Shown here piece by piece: positions 44,835 to 54,164 of a DNA stretch of 64,000 bases. The stretch is from Veillonella sp. VA142 (lineage in GTDB: Bacteria; Bacillota; Negativicutes; Veillonellales; Veillonellaceae), in contig NZ_RQVN01000005.1 of the NCBI RefSeq assembly GCF_003992135.1, positions 59,342-123,341 of the forward strand. The letters are read 5' to 3'. Positions within the stretch are counted from its first letter, which is position 1; every line of letters starts with the position of its first letter. Both the position numbers and the translations under genes were made by a program. The notes beneath the pieces are model-generated. The model was not told where the DNA came from, ran no database searches, and saw only the letters and a program-made list of their open reading frames with translations.

Positions 44835-45191
44835 TTATAAATGACATGCTTTCATATGCCGTAATTCAGAATCTCCTGCTTGAGGTACATATACTTCTAT
44901 CACATCAAATCGTATAGATTCATACTCTATATCACGAGTTGCCAAAAACATAGATATAACATGACGTATGTGTTGTTTCTTTTTCCAATGCACCGCCTCG
45001 CAGGGCATTCCATAGGTTTGGGTACGTCTCGTTTTCACTTCTACTACAATAAGTATATTTTCTTTTTTAGCAATAATATCTACTTCACCGAATCGATAGC
45101 GTACATTTCGTTCCAATACATCATAGCCTTGATCTTTTAAATAACTTGTAGCTAGGTCTTCTCCGTATCTTCCTAATTCAATATGGTTCAT
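44835..45191 (-). CDS. YraN/UPF0102 endonuclease-like protein
   Basis: A 118-aa protein with a restriction-endonuclease-like fold: GRYGEDLATSYLKDQGYDVLERNVRYRFGEVDIIAKK gives the catalytic Glu/Asp and VVEVKTRR the E-x-K motif. The biological substrate is unknown. ATG 45189-45191 has GGAGG five bases in front; the longer GTG start lacks spacing. It is the first gene of the transformation-linked operon. Confidence 0.92.
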   Translation of the reverse strand: MNHIELGRYGEDLATSYLKDQGYDVLERNVRYRFGEVDIIAKKENILIVVEVKTRRTQTYGMPCEAVHWKKKQHIRHVISMFLATRDIEYESIRFDVIEVYVPQAGDSELRHMKACHL

Positions 45192-45208
45192 AGGCACCTC
45201 CTTAGTTC

Positions 45209-45238
45209 TACATTACTTTCATTATGAAAGAATGTAAA
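45209..45238 (-). promoter_or_regulatory. promoter with spanning palindrome for the yraN-comM-dprA operon
   Basis: On the minus strand TTTACA (45233-45238), 17 bases, TAATGT (45210-45215). A near-perfect dyad (TACATT, one extra base, CTTTCAT, T, ATGAAAG, AATGTA at 45209-45236) fills the space from -35 to -10, the position of a repressor or activator site. Bases 45239-45307 hold nothing else I can name. Confidence 0.6.
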
Positions 45239-45307
45239 CGGTGCACCCCACACTGTTAGGAGTGTACTCCTCTAAGAGTGTTATAATCCATATACAATTA
45301 TCGATAT

Positions 45308-45350
45308 AAAAAAAGCATCCTCATAGAATACTCTATAAGAATGCTTTTAT
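45308..45350 (-). terminator. terminator of rbgA-rnhB
   Basis: AAAAGCAT, then TCT and ATAGA stretches, pair with TCTAT, AGA and ATGCTTTT, with two mismatches; seven T follow on the minus strand. It lies about 90 bases past the rnhB stop. Confidence 0.78.
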
Positions 45351-45440
45351 AAAACAATATACTATTATTTATCACCAATAGAGATGACAGATAAGATATT
45401 ACCTGTAAGCCTATACTAGGCTAAAACCCTACTCTACAGT

Positions 45441-46247
45441 TTATATTTCTTCCACAGGCTTACCTGCTACAATGGATTTTATGGGTTCAAAACTATGCCG
45501 ATGCAATGGAGTAATGCCTAAGTCTTTGATAGCCTGCTTGTGTACATCTGTATAGTATCCTTTATGAATAGCAAAGCCAAATCCTGGATATTCTTCGTCC
45601 ATAGACTCCATAAAGCGATCCCGTGTTACCTTCGCTACAATGGAAGCGGCCGCAATGGACGCACTTTTAGAATCCCCCTTAATCAAAGATTCCACTGGTA
45701 CGTCTAAATCTGGTAATTTCATGGCATCCGACAAGACAGCTTCTGCCTGTACTGGCAAATTGCGTATAGCCTCATACATAGCTTGTCGTGTAGCTTCATA
45801 AATATTGAGCTTATCAATCACTTCTGCCTCATAAGATACACAATGTACAGCTACTGCTACCTCCATGATTTGATCAAACAAAGCATCTCGCTTTTCAGGC
45901 GTCAATTTTTTAGAGTCATTCAACCCTACTAACTTGCAATGAGGTGGTAAAATAACAGCTGCTACTGTGACTGGCCCTGCAATAGGACCTCTACCCACTT
46001 CATCTACACCAGCTACTAAAAATTTTCCTTCTTCATAGAAGCTATCTTCATAGGCGTACATAGCTTCTAACCGCTGTTGCTCTTCTAAGACCTTTTTTTG
46101 TTTTCGTAAATACACACCAGCTGCATTCTTTACGGATTCACGTGAATCTTCTAATGCCCATTGTACATAGTCAAAAGAACATTCGCCTTGCAATAATTCT
46201 TTAATTTCTTTTACTTTCAACTGATGAAAGTCATTCTTCGTCAACAT
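45441..46247 (-). CDS. rnhB: ribonuclease HII
   Basis: Cuts the RNA strand of hybrids and 5' to single ribonucleotides in DNA. The 268-aa protein has AGVDEVGRGPIAGPV (catalytic Asp-Glu), DSKKLTPEKRD, and SLIKGDSKSASIAAASIVAKVTRD. A helical N-terminal extension (about residues 1-70) is typical of some Firmicutes. The start is ATG 46245-46247 (MLTKNDF, GAGGAG seven bases upstream); longer in-frame starts lie inside rbgA. It overlaps rbgA by 17 bases. Confidence 0.94.
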   Translation of the reverse strand: MLTKNDFHQLKVKEIKELLQGECSFDYVQWALEDSRESVKNAAGVYLRKQKKVLEEQQRLEAMYAYEDSFYEEGKFLVAGVDEVGRGPIAGPVTVAAVILPPHCKLVGLNDSKKLTPEKRDALFDQIMEVAVAVHCVSYEAEVIDKLNIYEATRQAMYEAIRNLPVQAEAVLSDAMKLPDLDVPVESLIKGDSKSASIAAASIVAKVTRDRFMESMDEEYPGFGFAIHKGYYTDVHKQAIKDLGITPLHRHSFEPIKSIVAGKPVEEI

Positions 46248-47124
46248 AGTACGGCTCCTCATCGACGCCATCAAAGGTAATGTATCCCAATTTGTTATTG
46301 CGGTAATCAGTTAAAATCACACGACGTACCTTATCATAATCCACGACGCCACCGCTCACTAAACAACCACGACGGCGGCCAATAGCCTCTAACATAGTAT
46401 CTACAGATGTGCGTTCTTCTTCCGTCAATTTATAGCGTTCATGCAGTAGCGTCGATTCATGCTCTTCTAAATATGCCAATAACTGCTTAATCACAGAATC
46501 TAAATCGTAAACATCGTCAGAAATCGCACCTGTCATTGCTAACCGTGCGGCTGCTCGTTGGTCTTCAAACTTAGGCCACAACACACCTGGCGTATCTAAC
46601 AATTCCAAATTCTTGCCTACTTTAACCCATTGTTGACCACGTGTGTGACCAGGTTTATTGGCAGTTCGTGTCGCTGCAGATCCAGCTAATTTATTGATTA
46701 ATGTGGATTTGCCTACATTGGGAATACCTAAAATCATAGTGCGCACGGTGCGACCTTTGATACCTTTTTTTAGCCAACGATCGATGATGGGCTGTGCTAA
46801 GGATTCTACAGTTTTCACCAACTGTTTATTACCTTTCCCATTTTTGGAATCAATAGCTATGGCATGAATACCTTCGTTTTTGAAAAATTCAATCCATTCT
46901 TTTGTAGCTTTTGGATTCGCCAAATCACATTTATTTAAAATCACTACATGTGGCTTATCGCCGATCAATTCACGAATCACTGGGTTAGCACTACTCCGAG
47001 GAATACGTGCATCCAGTAATTCGATAACCACATCTACTTTCTTTTTATGTTCCGTAATCATACGAGTGGCTTTTGCCATATGGCCTGGAAACCACTGCAC
47101 TACGGGAAAAATTTCTTGACTCAT
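46231..47124 (-). CDS. rbgA: ribosome biogenesis GTPase RbgA (YlqF)
   Basis: Circularly permuted GTPase required late in 50S assembly. Motifs appear in permuted order: NKCDLA (G4) near residue 60, then GIPNVGKSTLINKLAG (G1) near 130 and DTPGVLWP (G3) near 175. The 297-aa protein ends with a helical C-terminal domain. It is close to rplS, but a terminator lies between them, so it needs its own promoter. It overlaps rnhB by 17 bases. Confidence 0.95.
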   Translation of the reverse strand: MSQEIFPVVQWFPGHMAKATRMITEHKKKVDVVIELLDARIPRSSANPVIRELIGDKPHVVILNKCDLANPKATKEWIEFFKNEGIHAIAIDSKNGKGNKQLVKTVESLAQPIIDRWLKKGIKGRTVRTMILGIPNVGKSTLINKLAGSAATRTANKPGHTRGQQWVKVGKNLELLDTPGVLWPKFEDQRAAARLAMTGAISDDVYDLDSVIKQLLAYLEEHESTLLHERYKLTEEERTSVDTMLEAIGRRRGCLVSGGVVDYDKVRRVILTDYRNNKLGYITFDGVDEEPYYVDEE

Positions 47125-47304
47125 ATTTCACCTATTCGTCTATTATATGCATTATACAAGTATTGATTCACTATCTTCCTATGCAATTCTTTTATCTATC
47201 ATGACACTACTATCAAATTACATGATTAATCTGAAAGTATATAACTGATACCATGACAGGATTTACAACAATAATTACAATGTATTGTTATTGCAATAGG
47301 AAAT

Positions 47305-47350
47305 AAAAAAAGGCTAGCCATAGACTTACGTCTCATGGCTAACCCTTTTA
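47305..47350 (-). terminator. rplS terminator
   Basis: On the minus strand GGGTTAGCCAT pairs with ATGGCTAGCCT (one mismatch) with a seven-T tail, right behind the rplS stop. Confidence 0.87.
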
Positions 47351-47352
47351 AA

Positions 47353-47694
47353 TTAGCGTTTTTCGCGAATACGAGCAGCTTTACCAGTAAGGCTACGTAA
47401 GTAGTACAATTTAGCACGACGAACGATACCGCGACGAGTTACTTCGATTTTTGCTAGACGTGGGCTGTGAAGTGGGAATACACGTTCAACACCAACACCA
47501 GAAGCGATACGACGAACTGTGAAAGTTTCACGAACGGAACCACCTTGACGGTTGATTACCAATCCTTCGAAAACCTGAATACGTTCACGGCTACCTTCCA
47601 CAACCTTTACGTGTACTTTTACAGTATCACCAGCGCGGAACTCAGGAATGTCAGAGCGAAGCTGTTCTTTTTCTAATACATCAATAATATTCAC
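47353..47694 (-). CDS. rplS: 50S ribosomal protein L19
   Basis: The 113-aa protein begins [12 protein letters not shown] and contains [30 protein letters not shown] and [18 protein letters not shown], the standard L19 core. It sits at the 30S-50S interface. The start is a GTG (47692-47694) with AGGAGG eight bases upstream. A single-gene unit with promoter and terminator. Confidence 0.97.
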   Translation of the reverse strand: MNIIDVLEKEQLRSDIPEFRAGDTVKVHVKVVEGSRERIQVFEGLVINRQGGSVRETFTVRRIASGVGVERVFPLHSPRLAKIEVTRRGIVRRAKLYYLRSLTGKAARIREKR

Positions 47695-47770
47695 GATTTT
47701 TTCCTCCTATTTTGCAGACGTTCGTTACTTACACCTTATAAGCAGAGGACCATCTCAAATTAACAGTATT

Positions 47771-47800
47771 ATTCTATCACAAAAGAAAGTTTTTATGCAA
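47771..47800 (-). promoter_or_regulatory. predicted rplS promoter
   Basis: TTGCAT (47795-47800), 18 bases, TAGAAT (47771-47776) with TG in front, on the minus strand. The -35 lies in a short palindrome (TTTTTATGC/GCATAAAAA, 47790-47809). The leader of about 70 bases could carry an L19-type autoregulatory structure; I could not confirm one. Confidence 0.55.
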
Positions 47801-47821
47801 GCATAAAAATTAAAATTTATC

Positions 47822-48715
47822 CTATTTTCCCTCCACATATTGACGTAATCGTTCGATACGTTTTTCTGTAGCTGGATGTGTGCTATAGAGTTTGCTCATG
47901 AGCCCACTTTCACCAGTTTCAACTGTATAGTTGCGTAAGGTAATCAATGCATTATGGAGTTCAGCACCTAAGCCGATTTCATAAGCATATTTATCAGCTC
48001 GGTACTCCGCACGTCTACCTGTGAATAAGTCAATAATAACCAAAGGCGCCTTAATGACCCACTGCATAAATAGAATTTGTAAAACTACGAGAAGATAAAA
48101 AATCTGTACAATGAACGTAATCACTGGTAGTCGTAAATATTGAATCCATAATATAACGCGCGCAAAGAGTTCATACACACGAATGCACATTTGTCCCAAA
48201 TAGTTCATATAGAAACAAGAAAATCCATAGGCCCCATCTTTATGGTGAATATGTCCCATTTCGTGAGCCACTATGCCTAGTAATTCATTATACGGCAGCT
48301 GTATGATGGCCCCCGTATTGAGACAAATTCGATTATGTCCCATCGCAAAAGCATTGATGGAATCATCATTTTTGATAAACCAGTCGAATTGCGACATATC
48401 GATACCCGTATGGTTTTGTATATCCTTCTGAATCATCTGCAAAATTTCTACCTCTTGCCCTAGGGGACGACGTCCCCCATAGAGCCACATGGTAATGCGA
48501 TGAAACCAAGGAATTTGCGCTAGTGCCGCCACAAGTAACACAGAGGTACCTGCTACGGCATAGCTAATATTTTCCAGGTTAATACGCACATGAAAAAGGT
48601 TCATCACTTTCATCAGAAACGGATGATCAATAGGTCCAAAGATGGCTTGGTACATATATACAATGCTGCCGATGATGAAGAGATTAGCAAAAAATGTTAA
48701 TACTGTAACAATCAT
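47822..48715 (-). CDS. membrane-bound M48-family metalloprotease
   Basis: A 297-aa protein with an N-terminal membrane segment (about residues 5-25), a second near 50-68, the zinc motif HEMGH at 151-155, a long hydrophobic stretch (about 170-215) and a C-terminal part with RRAEYRADKYAYEIG supplying the third ligand. It ends STHPATEKRIERLRQY, a hallmark shared with HtpX-like proteases. It follows glyS by 6 bases and is likely in the T-box operon, without an evident functional link. Confidence 0.88.
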   Translation of the reverse strand: MIVTVLTFFANLFIIGSIVYMYQAIFGPIDHPFLMKVMNLFHVRINLENISYAVAGTSVLLVAALAQIPWFHRITMWLYGGRRPLGQEVEILQMIQKDIQNHTGIDMSQFDWFIKNDDSINAFAMGHNRICLNTGAIIQLPYNELLGIVAHEMGHIHHKDGAYGFSCFYMNYLGQMCIRVYELFARVILWIQYLRLPVITFIVQIFYLLVVLQILFMQWVIKAPLVIIDLFTGRRAEYRADKYAYEIGLGAELHNALITLRNYTVETGESGLMSKLYSTHPATEKRIERLRQYVEGK

Positions 48716-48721
48716 AAGGAC

Positions 48722-50755
48722 CTACTTCAATTTGCCTAAGTTACTTACTTCATACGTCATACGCAATAATTGAAGACGATTTTGTTTCACAGCTTCGTCT
48801 TTATCCATAACCATAACATGTTCGAAGAATGTTTCAATATATGGCACCAAGGATTCTGCTAGGCTTACCGCTTTCACATAGTCCCCAGCTTCTAAGGCTT
48901 TGCGATTCGTTGTGTATACCGGTAATGCCGCTTTGTACAGGGCTTGTTCGGAATCTTCTTTTAATAAGGATTCGTCAACGCCTGTGAAAGTCACGTCTTT
49001 CACCATGTTAAAAATACGTGTGTAAGCTTGCATTAATGGTTCGTTTTCGTCTAAACGATTAGCTGTTAAGGCTTGTCCTAAACCTTCTGCTAAGGCAACT
49101 GTTACAGTATCTTGGCTCAATACGATATCTACTACTTGATATGGCATACCTTGTTCTAACAAAATATTTTTCAATCGAAGGATGAAGAAGTTTTCTAGTT
49201 GACCTAGTAATTCTTCTTGTTTATCAGCAGAAACACCCAATAATTCCATTGCTTTCATCCAGATTGGACGCATGGATAAAGACCATTTGCTATCCATCAA
49301 GATGTTGATGATACCGATAGTTTGACGGCGCAATGCATATGGATCTTGAGAACCTGTAGGGATTAAACCACGGCTAAACATAGCTACGATAGTATCGACT
49401 TTGTCAACAATACTTAAAATGCGTCCTGCATCGGTAGTTGGTAAGATATCCCCTGCAAAACGAGGCAAGTATTGTTCAAAAATAGCCTCCCCTACAGCCG
49501 GTGTTTCTCCATCTAGTAAAGCATATTCTTTACCCATAATACCTTGTAATTCTGTGAACTCACTCACCATACCTGTAGTCAAGTCGGTTTTAGCAAGATG
49601 TGTAGCGCGTTCTAAGGTGGCTGTATCTGCAAAACCCACTTCTTTTGCTAACGTAGTACCTAATGTTAATAGACGTTCTGTTTTATCTTTTAAATTACCC
49701 AAACCTTCTTGGAAGACAACTTTTGTCAATGCTTCATAACGACCTGCTAATGGCGTTTTGCGGTCTTCGTTAAAGAAGAATTTCGCATCATCTAAACGAG
49801 CACGAAGTACACGTTCATTACCAGCGGCTACCACGTCTAAGGATTTGCTATCTCCATTGCGAACTGTTAAAAACATAGGAAGTAATTTACCTTTGCCGTC
49901 CATCATCGGGAAATACCGTTGATGGTCTTTCATTGGTGTAATGATACAATCAGATGGTAATGCTAAGTAGCTTTCATCAAAAGTACCACAAAGCGCTGTT
50001 GGATATTCTACTAGGAATGTAACTTCATCTAATAAATCTTCATCCCACACCACAGTAGCCCCTTTAGTGGCTGCCAATTCTGTTAATTGTTTACGAATTG
50101 TCTCACGGCGCACATCTTGGTCGATCATAATGAAGTTCTTAGTTAGTGTATCTAAGTAATCTTTTGGTTCTATTATGGTCAATTCAGATTCACCTAAGAA
50201 ACGATGTCCACGGCTTACATTTGTACTTGTTACATTAGCAAATGTCACTGGTACTACGTCTTGACCAAATAATGCCACCAACCAACGTACTGGACGAACG
50301 AACCGTTCTTCTAAATCGCCCCAATGCATGGATTTAGGGAAACTTAAACCTGTAATCAAGGATGGCAATACGTCAGATAAGACTTCTTTTGTATCTAATC
50401 CAGCTGTCGTTGTGTCCGCAAAGATGTAACCATCTACCACTTTCAGTTCAGATACATCTAATCCTTTACCACGAGCAAAACCGATGGCTGCTTTTGTAGC
50501 ATTGCCATCAGCATCATAGGCGATAGACACAGATGGACCTTTATGAGTTTCGTGAACATCTTCACCACGTTCTGCTACGTCATTGATAAGTAATGCAACA
50601 CGACGAGGTGTGGCATACACTTTCACAGCCCCATGTGGAATGTGACGTTCTGCCAAAGCTGCTGTTGCTAATTCACCTAATTGTTTGATAATATTTGGCA
50701 AAAATCCTGCAGGAATTTCTTCTGCCCCAATTTCAAAGAGTAAATCCTTAGCCAT
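48722..50755 (-). CDS. glyS: glycyl-tRNA synthetase, beta subunit
   Basis: Beta subunit of the tetrameric bacterial enzyme, carrying tRNA-binding parts. The 677-aa protein begins MAKDLLFEIGAEEIPAGF and has the HD-like region and C-terminal anticodon-binding domain of the family (FSRGLIPTGSQDPYALRRQ). One base separates it from glyQ. Confidence 0.96.
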   Translation of the reverse strand: MAKDLLFEIGAEEIPAGFLPNIIKQLGELATAALAERHIPHGAVKVYATPRRVALLINDVAERGEDVHETHKGPSVSIAYDADGNATKAAIGFARGKGLDVSELKVVDGYIFADTTTAGLDTKEVLSDVLPSLITGLSFPKSMHWGDLEERFVRPVRWLVALFGQDVVPVTFANVTSTNVSRGHRFLGESELTIIEPKDYLDTLTKNFIMIDQDVRRETIRKQLTELAATKGATVVWDEDLLDEVTFLVEYPTALCGTFDESYLALPSDCIITPMKDHQRYFPMMDGKGKLLPMFLTVRNGDSKSLDVVAAGNERVLRARLDDAKFFFNEDRKTPLAGRYEALTKVVFQEGLGNLKDKTERLLTLGTTLAKEVGFADTATLERATHLAKTDLTTGMVSEFTELQGIMGKEYALLDGETPAVGEAIFEQYLPRFAGDILPTTDAGRILSIVDKVDTIVAMFSRGLIPTGSQDPYALRRQTIGIINILMDSKWSLSMRPIWMKAMELLGVSADKQEELLGQLENFFILRLKNILLEQGMPYQVVDIVLSQDTVTVALAEGLGQALTANRLDENEPLMQAYTRIFNMVKDVTFTGVDESLLKEDSEQALYKAALPVYTTNRKALEAGDYVKAVSLAESLVPYIETFFEHVMVMDKDEAVKQNRLQLLRMTYEVSNLGKLK

Positions 50756-50756
50756 C

Positions 50757-51638
50757 TTATTTATCTCCTTTCAACAATGGGAAACCAAGTTCTTCTCGTT
50801 TCGCCAAATAATTTTGTGCACAAATACGAGCCATGTTACGAACACGACCGATGAAAGCTGTTCTTTCAGAAATAGAAATAGCACCACGTGCATCTAGCAA
50901 GTTGAATGTATGGGAACATTTCAACACATAATCGTAAGCCGGCAACACAAAGCCCAATTGACATACACGTGTAGCCTCTGCTTCGTACATGTCAAATAAT
51001 TTGAACAACATATCTGTATCGGCTAATTCAAAGCTGTATGTAGATTGTTCTACTTCGTTCGCATGCCATACATCGCCATATGTGTATTGTTCATTCCATT
51101 GCAAATCGTATACATTTTCTACGCCTTGAATGTACATAGCCAAACGTTCTAAACCATATGTGATTTCTACAGATACTGGTTTTACATCGATAGATCCCAC
51201 TTGTTGGAAATAGGTAAATTGCGTTACTTCCATGCCATCTAACCATACTTCCCAACCAAGGCCCCAAGCGCCTAATGTTGGAGACTCCCAGTTATCTTCT
51301 ACGAAACGGATATCATGATCTTCTGCATGAATGCCAAGAGCAGCCAAACTTTGCAAGTATAATTCTTGAATATTGTCTGGAGAAGGTTTGATGATAACTT
51401 GGAATTGATGATGTTGGAATAAACGGTTTGGATTGTCACCATAACGTCCGTCTGCTGGACGGCGGGATGGTTCTACATAACATACAGACCAAGGTTCAGG
51501 TCCTAAGGCATGTAAGAATGTGGCTGGGTTCATCGTACCCGCCCCTTTTTCAATGTCATATGGTTGTTGTAAAATACAACCTTGTTCACCCCAGAAGTTT
51601 TGGAGTGTAAAAATCATCTCTTGAAATGTCATTTCCAT
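50757..51638 (-). CDS. glyQ: glycyl-tRNA synthetase, alpha subunit
   Basis: Catalytic alpha subunit. The 293-aa protein has [38 protein letters not shown] and [14 protein letters not shown] near the start, family-typical throughout. It leads the glyQ-glyS-M48 unit behind a T-box leader. An AGGAGG ribosome site is present. Confidence 0.97.
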   Translation of the reverse strand: MEMTFQEMIFTLQNFWGEQGCILQQPYDIEKGAGTMNPATFLHALGPEPWSVCYVEPSRRPADGRYGDNPNRLFQHHQFQVIIKPSPDNIQELYLQSLAALGIHAEDHDIRFVEDNWESPTLGAWGLGWEVWLDGMEVTQFTYFQQVGSIDVKPVSVEITYGLERLAMYIQGVENVYDLQWNEQYTYGDVWHANEVEQSTYSFELADTDMLFKLFDMYEAEATRVCQLGFVLPAYDYVLKCSHTFNLLDARGAISISERTAFIGRVRNMARICAQNYLAKREELGFPLLKGDK

Positions 51639-51664
51639 TCCTCCTTATGTTTTACAGGGAATAA

Positions 51665-51895
51665 AAAAGTCCCTGCAACGAAAATCGCTACAGGGACGAG
51701 ATATACCCGCGGTTCCACCCTAATTGGCTAATGCCCTCTTTTAAAAAATAGCCTTTACTAATTGTCCATACCTAGTATGGTACAACGTTCCTGCTCATGC
51801 TCCACAGCGCCTTCTACTCAATTGTGAGCTTTCACCATCCTCACTCGCTAAAGGGAGTATACTCCTCTGCTTCATCACTTATGTATATATATTAT
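51665..51895 (-). promoter_or_regulatory. glycine T-box leader of glyQS
   Basis: On the minus strand the T-box core AGGGTGGAACCGCG is followed by a terminator (GTCCCTG and CAGGGAC arms with a T-run, 51665-51699). Upstream is a long stem I region with a GAAGGCGC segment; GGC there is the likely specifier codon for glycine. Uncharged tRNA-Gly should favour the antiterminator and raise glyQS expression. Confidence 0.93.
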
Positions 51896-51922
51896 TGTAT
51901 GGATAAAAGGGATTAGTGTCAA
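51894..51922 (-). promoter_or_regulatory. predicted glyQS promoter
   Basis: TTGACA (51917-51922), 17 bases, TACAAT (51894-51899) on the minus strand, directly before the T-box leader. Confidence 0.8.
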
Positions 51923-51984
51923 GGGATAACCCAATGAGAATCCTTAAGTTTCTCATACACCAGTGTTCCACAGATAATACAGCT

Positions 51985-52656
51985 CTATTTTTCCAAGAAC
52001 ATCTTACACCATTCCATGTTCTCTATCCACATAGCAGTTTCATATTCAATGTCTTCCATTTCTGTGATAGCTGAAATGACGGCAATGCCATCCACTGGTT
52101 CTGCTAAGACATCATCAAAGTTATCTCGATTAATGCCACCAATAGCCACCATAGGAATTGTTGGATTATGAGCTCGTAAAGCTAAAATTAATTCTGGGCC
52201 ACGCACAGCTTTGGCATCTTTTTTTGTACTTGTTTCATACATAGGACCTACACCGATATAATCCACATAGTCCAACTTTGTATTCTCTAACTCTTCTACA
52301 GAGTTAATGGATGTACCCACTAGAGCCTTCGGCAATCGTTTGCGTACCTCTTCAATGTCCATATCGTCTTGCCCTACATGGACTCCATCGGCACCAATTC
52401 GTTCGGCTAATTCTACATCATCATTGATGATGAAAGGAACACTATATTCTTTACAGATGTGTTGCAACTCTCGTGCCAACTGTTCTTTATCTGACCCTAC
52501 AAGAGCACCTTCTCCTTTTTCACGAAGTTGAAAGCAAGTAATACCACCTTTGCAAGCTTCTATTAAAGTTTTATAAATATCCTTTGTGTTCGGTGTTCCA
52601 CAAATGAAGTACAACCCCATCATGGATCGCACTGTATCTATATCGTGATGTTTCAA
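51985..52656 (-). CDS. thiE: thiamine-phosphate synthase
   Basis: Joins HMP pyrophosphate and thiazole phosphate to thiamine phosphate. The 223-aa barrel has LREKGEG, FIINDDVELAERIGADGVHVGQDD and DYIGVGPMYETSTKKDA, then VAIGGINRDN. The start is a TTG (52656) with GAGG six bases upstream; the next ATG is eleven codons later. It follows thiD by 106 bases and seems to be read from the thiD riboswitch transcript. Confidence 0.92.
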   Translation of the reverse strand: MKHHDIDTVRSMMGLYFICGTPNTKDIYKTLIEACKGGITCFQLREKGEGALVGSDKEQLARELQHICKEYSVPFIINDDVELAERIGADGVHVGQDDMDIEEVRKRLPKALVGTSINSVEELENTKLDYVDYIGVGPMYETSTKKDAKAVRGPELILALRAHNPTIPMVAIGGINRDNFDDVLAEPVDGIAVISAITEMEDIEYETAMWIENMEWCKMFLEK

Positions 52657-52762
52657 AATAATCCTCGTTTCATATATAACAACAAAAACAGATTACTTAT
52701 AGTATAACACGACACCAAAAAGATTAGATATGACTTGCATCATACCTATATAACGGCGTAGA

Positions 52763-53569
52763 TTATTCAGAATACTCATCCCCATAGGCCATATGATTCA
52801 CCGGTCCATTGCCTTTGCCTAAACCAGGATTATGCAAGATTGCTAAACGAATATATTCTTTACCAATCGTAATAGCATCTTCTAAAGATTTCCCTTTTGC
52901 CAATTCTGCTGTGATGACCGCAGAGAATGTACAACCTGTGCCATGAGTATGAAGTGTGTCATATTTAGGGCTTGTCCAAGAGCGATGCATGGACATTGTA
53001 TCTTTCATAAACAAGTAATCTGTAGCCTCAGATCCTATGTGACCGCCTTTGATGATCACTGCTTGAGGTCCTAATTCTTGTAACATACGAATCCCCGCTG
53101 TATGTAGAGCTTCTACCGTATCAATTTTCATCTCTGCTAACACTTCAGCCTCACTACGATTCGGTGTAATCAAGGTTGCTTTCGGAATCAGTTTACTTTG
53201 TAATGCTTTCACAGCCTCATCAGAAATTAAACGATCCCCACTGGTAGCGATCATCACTGGATCTAATACATAGGGTACTTTGGGATCAATATAAGTACCG
53301 ATGAGTTCCATCATTTCTGCGGTGGCTAACATACCCGTTTTAACAGCTTCCGGCACAATATCTGTATACACCGATTGTAACTGTGCTTCAATCATAGATA
53401 CATCCATATGCGCAATGTCTGTGACGCCTCGTGTATTTTGTGCCACTACGGATGTAATCACCGCCATACCGTATACATGACGACTTTGAAAGCTTTTCAA
53501 GTCCGCCATCACCCCTGCACCACCTGTTGGATCTGTTCCTGCAATCGTTAATGCTTTATGTAATTTCAT
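52763..53569 (-). CDS. thiD: hydroxymethylpyrimidine (phosphate) kinase
   Basis: Phosphorylates HMP to HMP pyrophosphate. The 268-aa ribokinase-fold protein has ALTIAGTDPTGGAGVMADLKSF at the start, DPVMIATSGDRLI, and THGTGCTFSAVITAELAKG with the catalytic base. ATG 53567-53569 has AAAGGAG upstream; a longer frame reads into the leader terminator. It is controlled by a TPP riboswitch. Confidence 0.94.
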   Translation of the reverse strand: MKLHKALTIAGTDPTGGAGVMADLKSFQSRHVYGMAVITSVVAQNTRGVTDIAHMDVSMIEAQLQSVYTDIVPEAVKTGMLATAEMMELIGTYIDPKVPYVLDPVMIATSGDRLISDEAVKALQSKLIPKATLITPNRSEAEVLAEMKIDTVEALHTAGIRMLQELGPQAVIIKGGHIGSEATDYLFMKDTMSMHRSWTSPKYDTLHTHGTGCTFSAVITAELAKGKSLEDAITIGKEYIRLAILHNPGLGKGNGPVNHMAYGDEYSE

Positions 53570-53589
53570 AGGTATCTCCTTTACTAGTA

Positions 53590-53623
53590 ACAAAAAAAGA
53601 ACCAATCCTTTGGACGGTTCTTG
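53590..53623 (-). terminator. terminator of the thiD TPP riboswitch
   Basis: AAGAACC and GGTTCTT arms with an inner TCC/GGA pairing, followed by seven T on the minus strand, about 30 bases before thiD. Confidence 0.82.
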
Positions 53624-53644
53624 TACAATGTCTAGTATTCGATG

Positions 53645-53732
53645 CCATCCACTTTCCTACGCCAGCATTATCTGGTTCAGGTCTAGGGTTTCGATACTCA
53701 TCAATCTCAGCATAAGCACCCCTAGTGGTTCT
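53645..53732 (-). promoter_or_regulatory. TPP riboswitch upstream of thiD
   Basis: On the minus strand GGGGTGC, GCTGAGAT, GACCTGAACCAGATAATGC and GGCGTAGGAAA occur in aptamer order. TPP binding should favour the downstream terminator. Confidence 0.93.
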
Positions 53733-53744
53733 TATATTAGTTTA

Positions 53745-53773
53745 GTTATAACATGAAATATACTACAATGCAA
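53745..53773 (-). promoter_or_regulatory. predicted thiD promoter
   Basis: TTGCAT (53768-53773), 17 bases, TATAAC (53745-53750) with an extended TG, on the minus strand. Bases 53774-53885 hold no gene or motif I can name. Confidence 0.62.
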
Positions 53774-53885
53774 TACAATAAATTACGTCTAAGCTGCTTT
53801 CACTAGAAGATATTTCCTCTCAATATTGATATTCACACATCCTATGTATTTCATATAATATATTACATTCACCTATACATTCCTA

Positions 53886-53914
53886 TTGACGTAGTATCAT
53901 TCAATTCGTATAAT
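53886..53914 (+). promoter_or_regulatory. predicted cytX promoter
   Basis: TTGACG (53886-53891), 17 bases, TATAAT (53909-53914), directly before a second TPP riboswitch. Confidence 0.8.
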
Positions 53915-53918
53915 ACAT

Positions 53919-54007
53919 CTGTAAGGGGTGCTCACTGAAGTGGGCTGAGAAGAGGCTATGTGCTACTAACCCATAACCTGATTTGGATAATGCCAACGTA
54001 GGGATAT
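53919..54007 (+). promoter_or_regulatory. TPP riboswitch upstream of cytX
   Basis: GGGGTGC, GGGCTGAGA, AACCTGATTTGGATAATGCC and AACGTAGGGA occur in aptamer order, on the plus strand. It is followed at a distance by a terminator. Confidence 0.93.
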
Positions 54008-54107
54008 ATTAGTATATTTTTGTAGTACCTATACAAATACATAAGGACACTTTACCATATGGTTCCTATTTGCAACACTAGGTCTCTTAAGAATATCTAT
54101 CATCTAC

Positions 54108-54137
54108 AGGCTAATCGTTTCAGATTAGTCTTTTTTG
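54108..54137 (+). terminator. terminator of the cytX TPP riboswitch
   Basis: AGGCTAATC and GATTAGTCT arms (one G-T pair) around GTTTCA, followed by six T, 28 bases before the cytX start. Confidence 0.82.
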
Positions 54138-54164
54138 TTCCCACTGGCATGGATAGGAGTATTC

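Noticed and set aside
47226..47417. Minus-strand open frame of 63 codons near rplS
   Set aside because: Lies over the rplS terminator and 3' end in another frame, without ribosome site.
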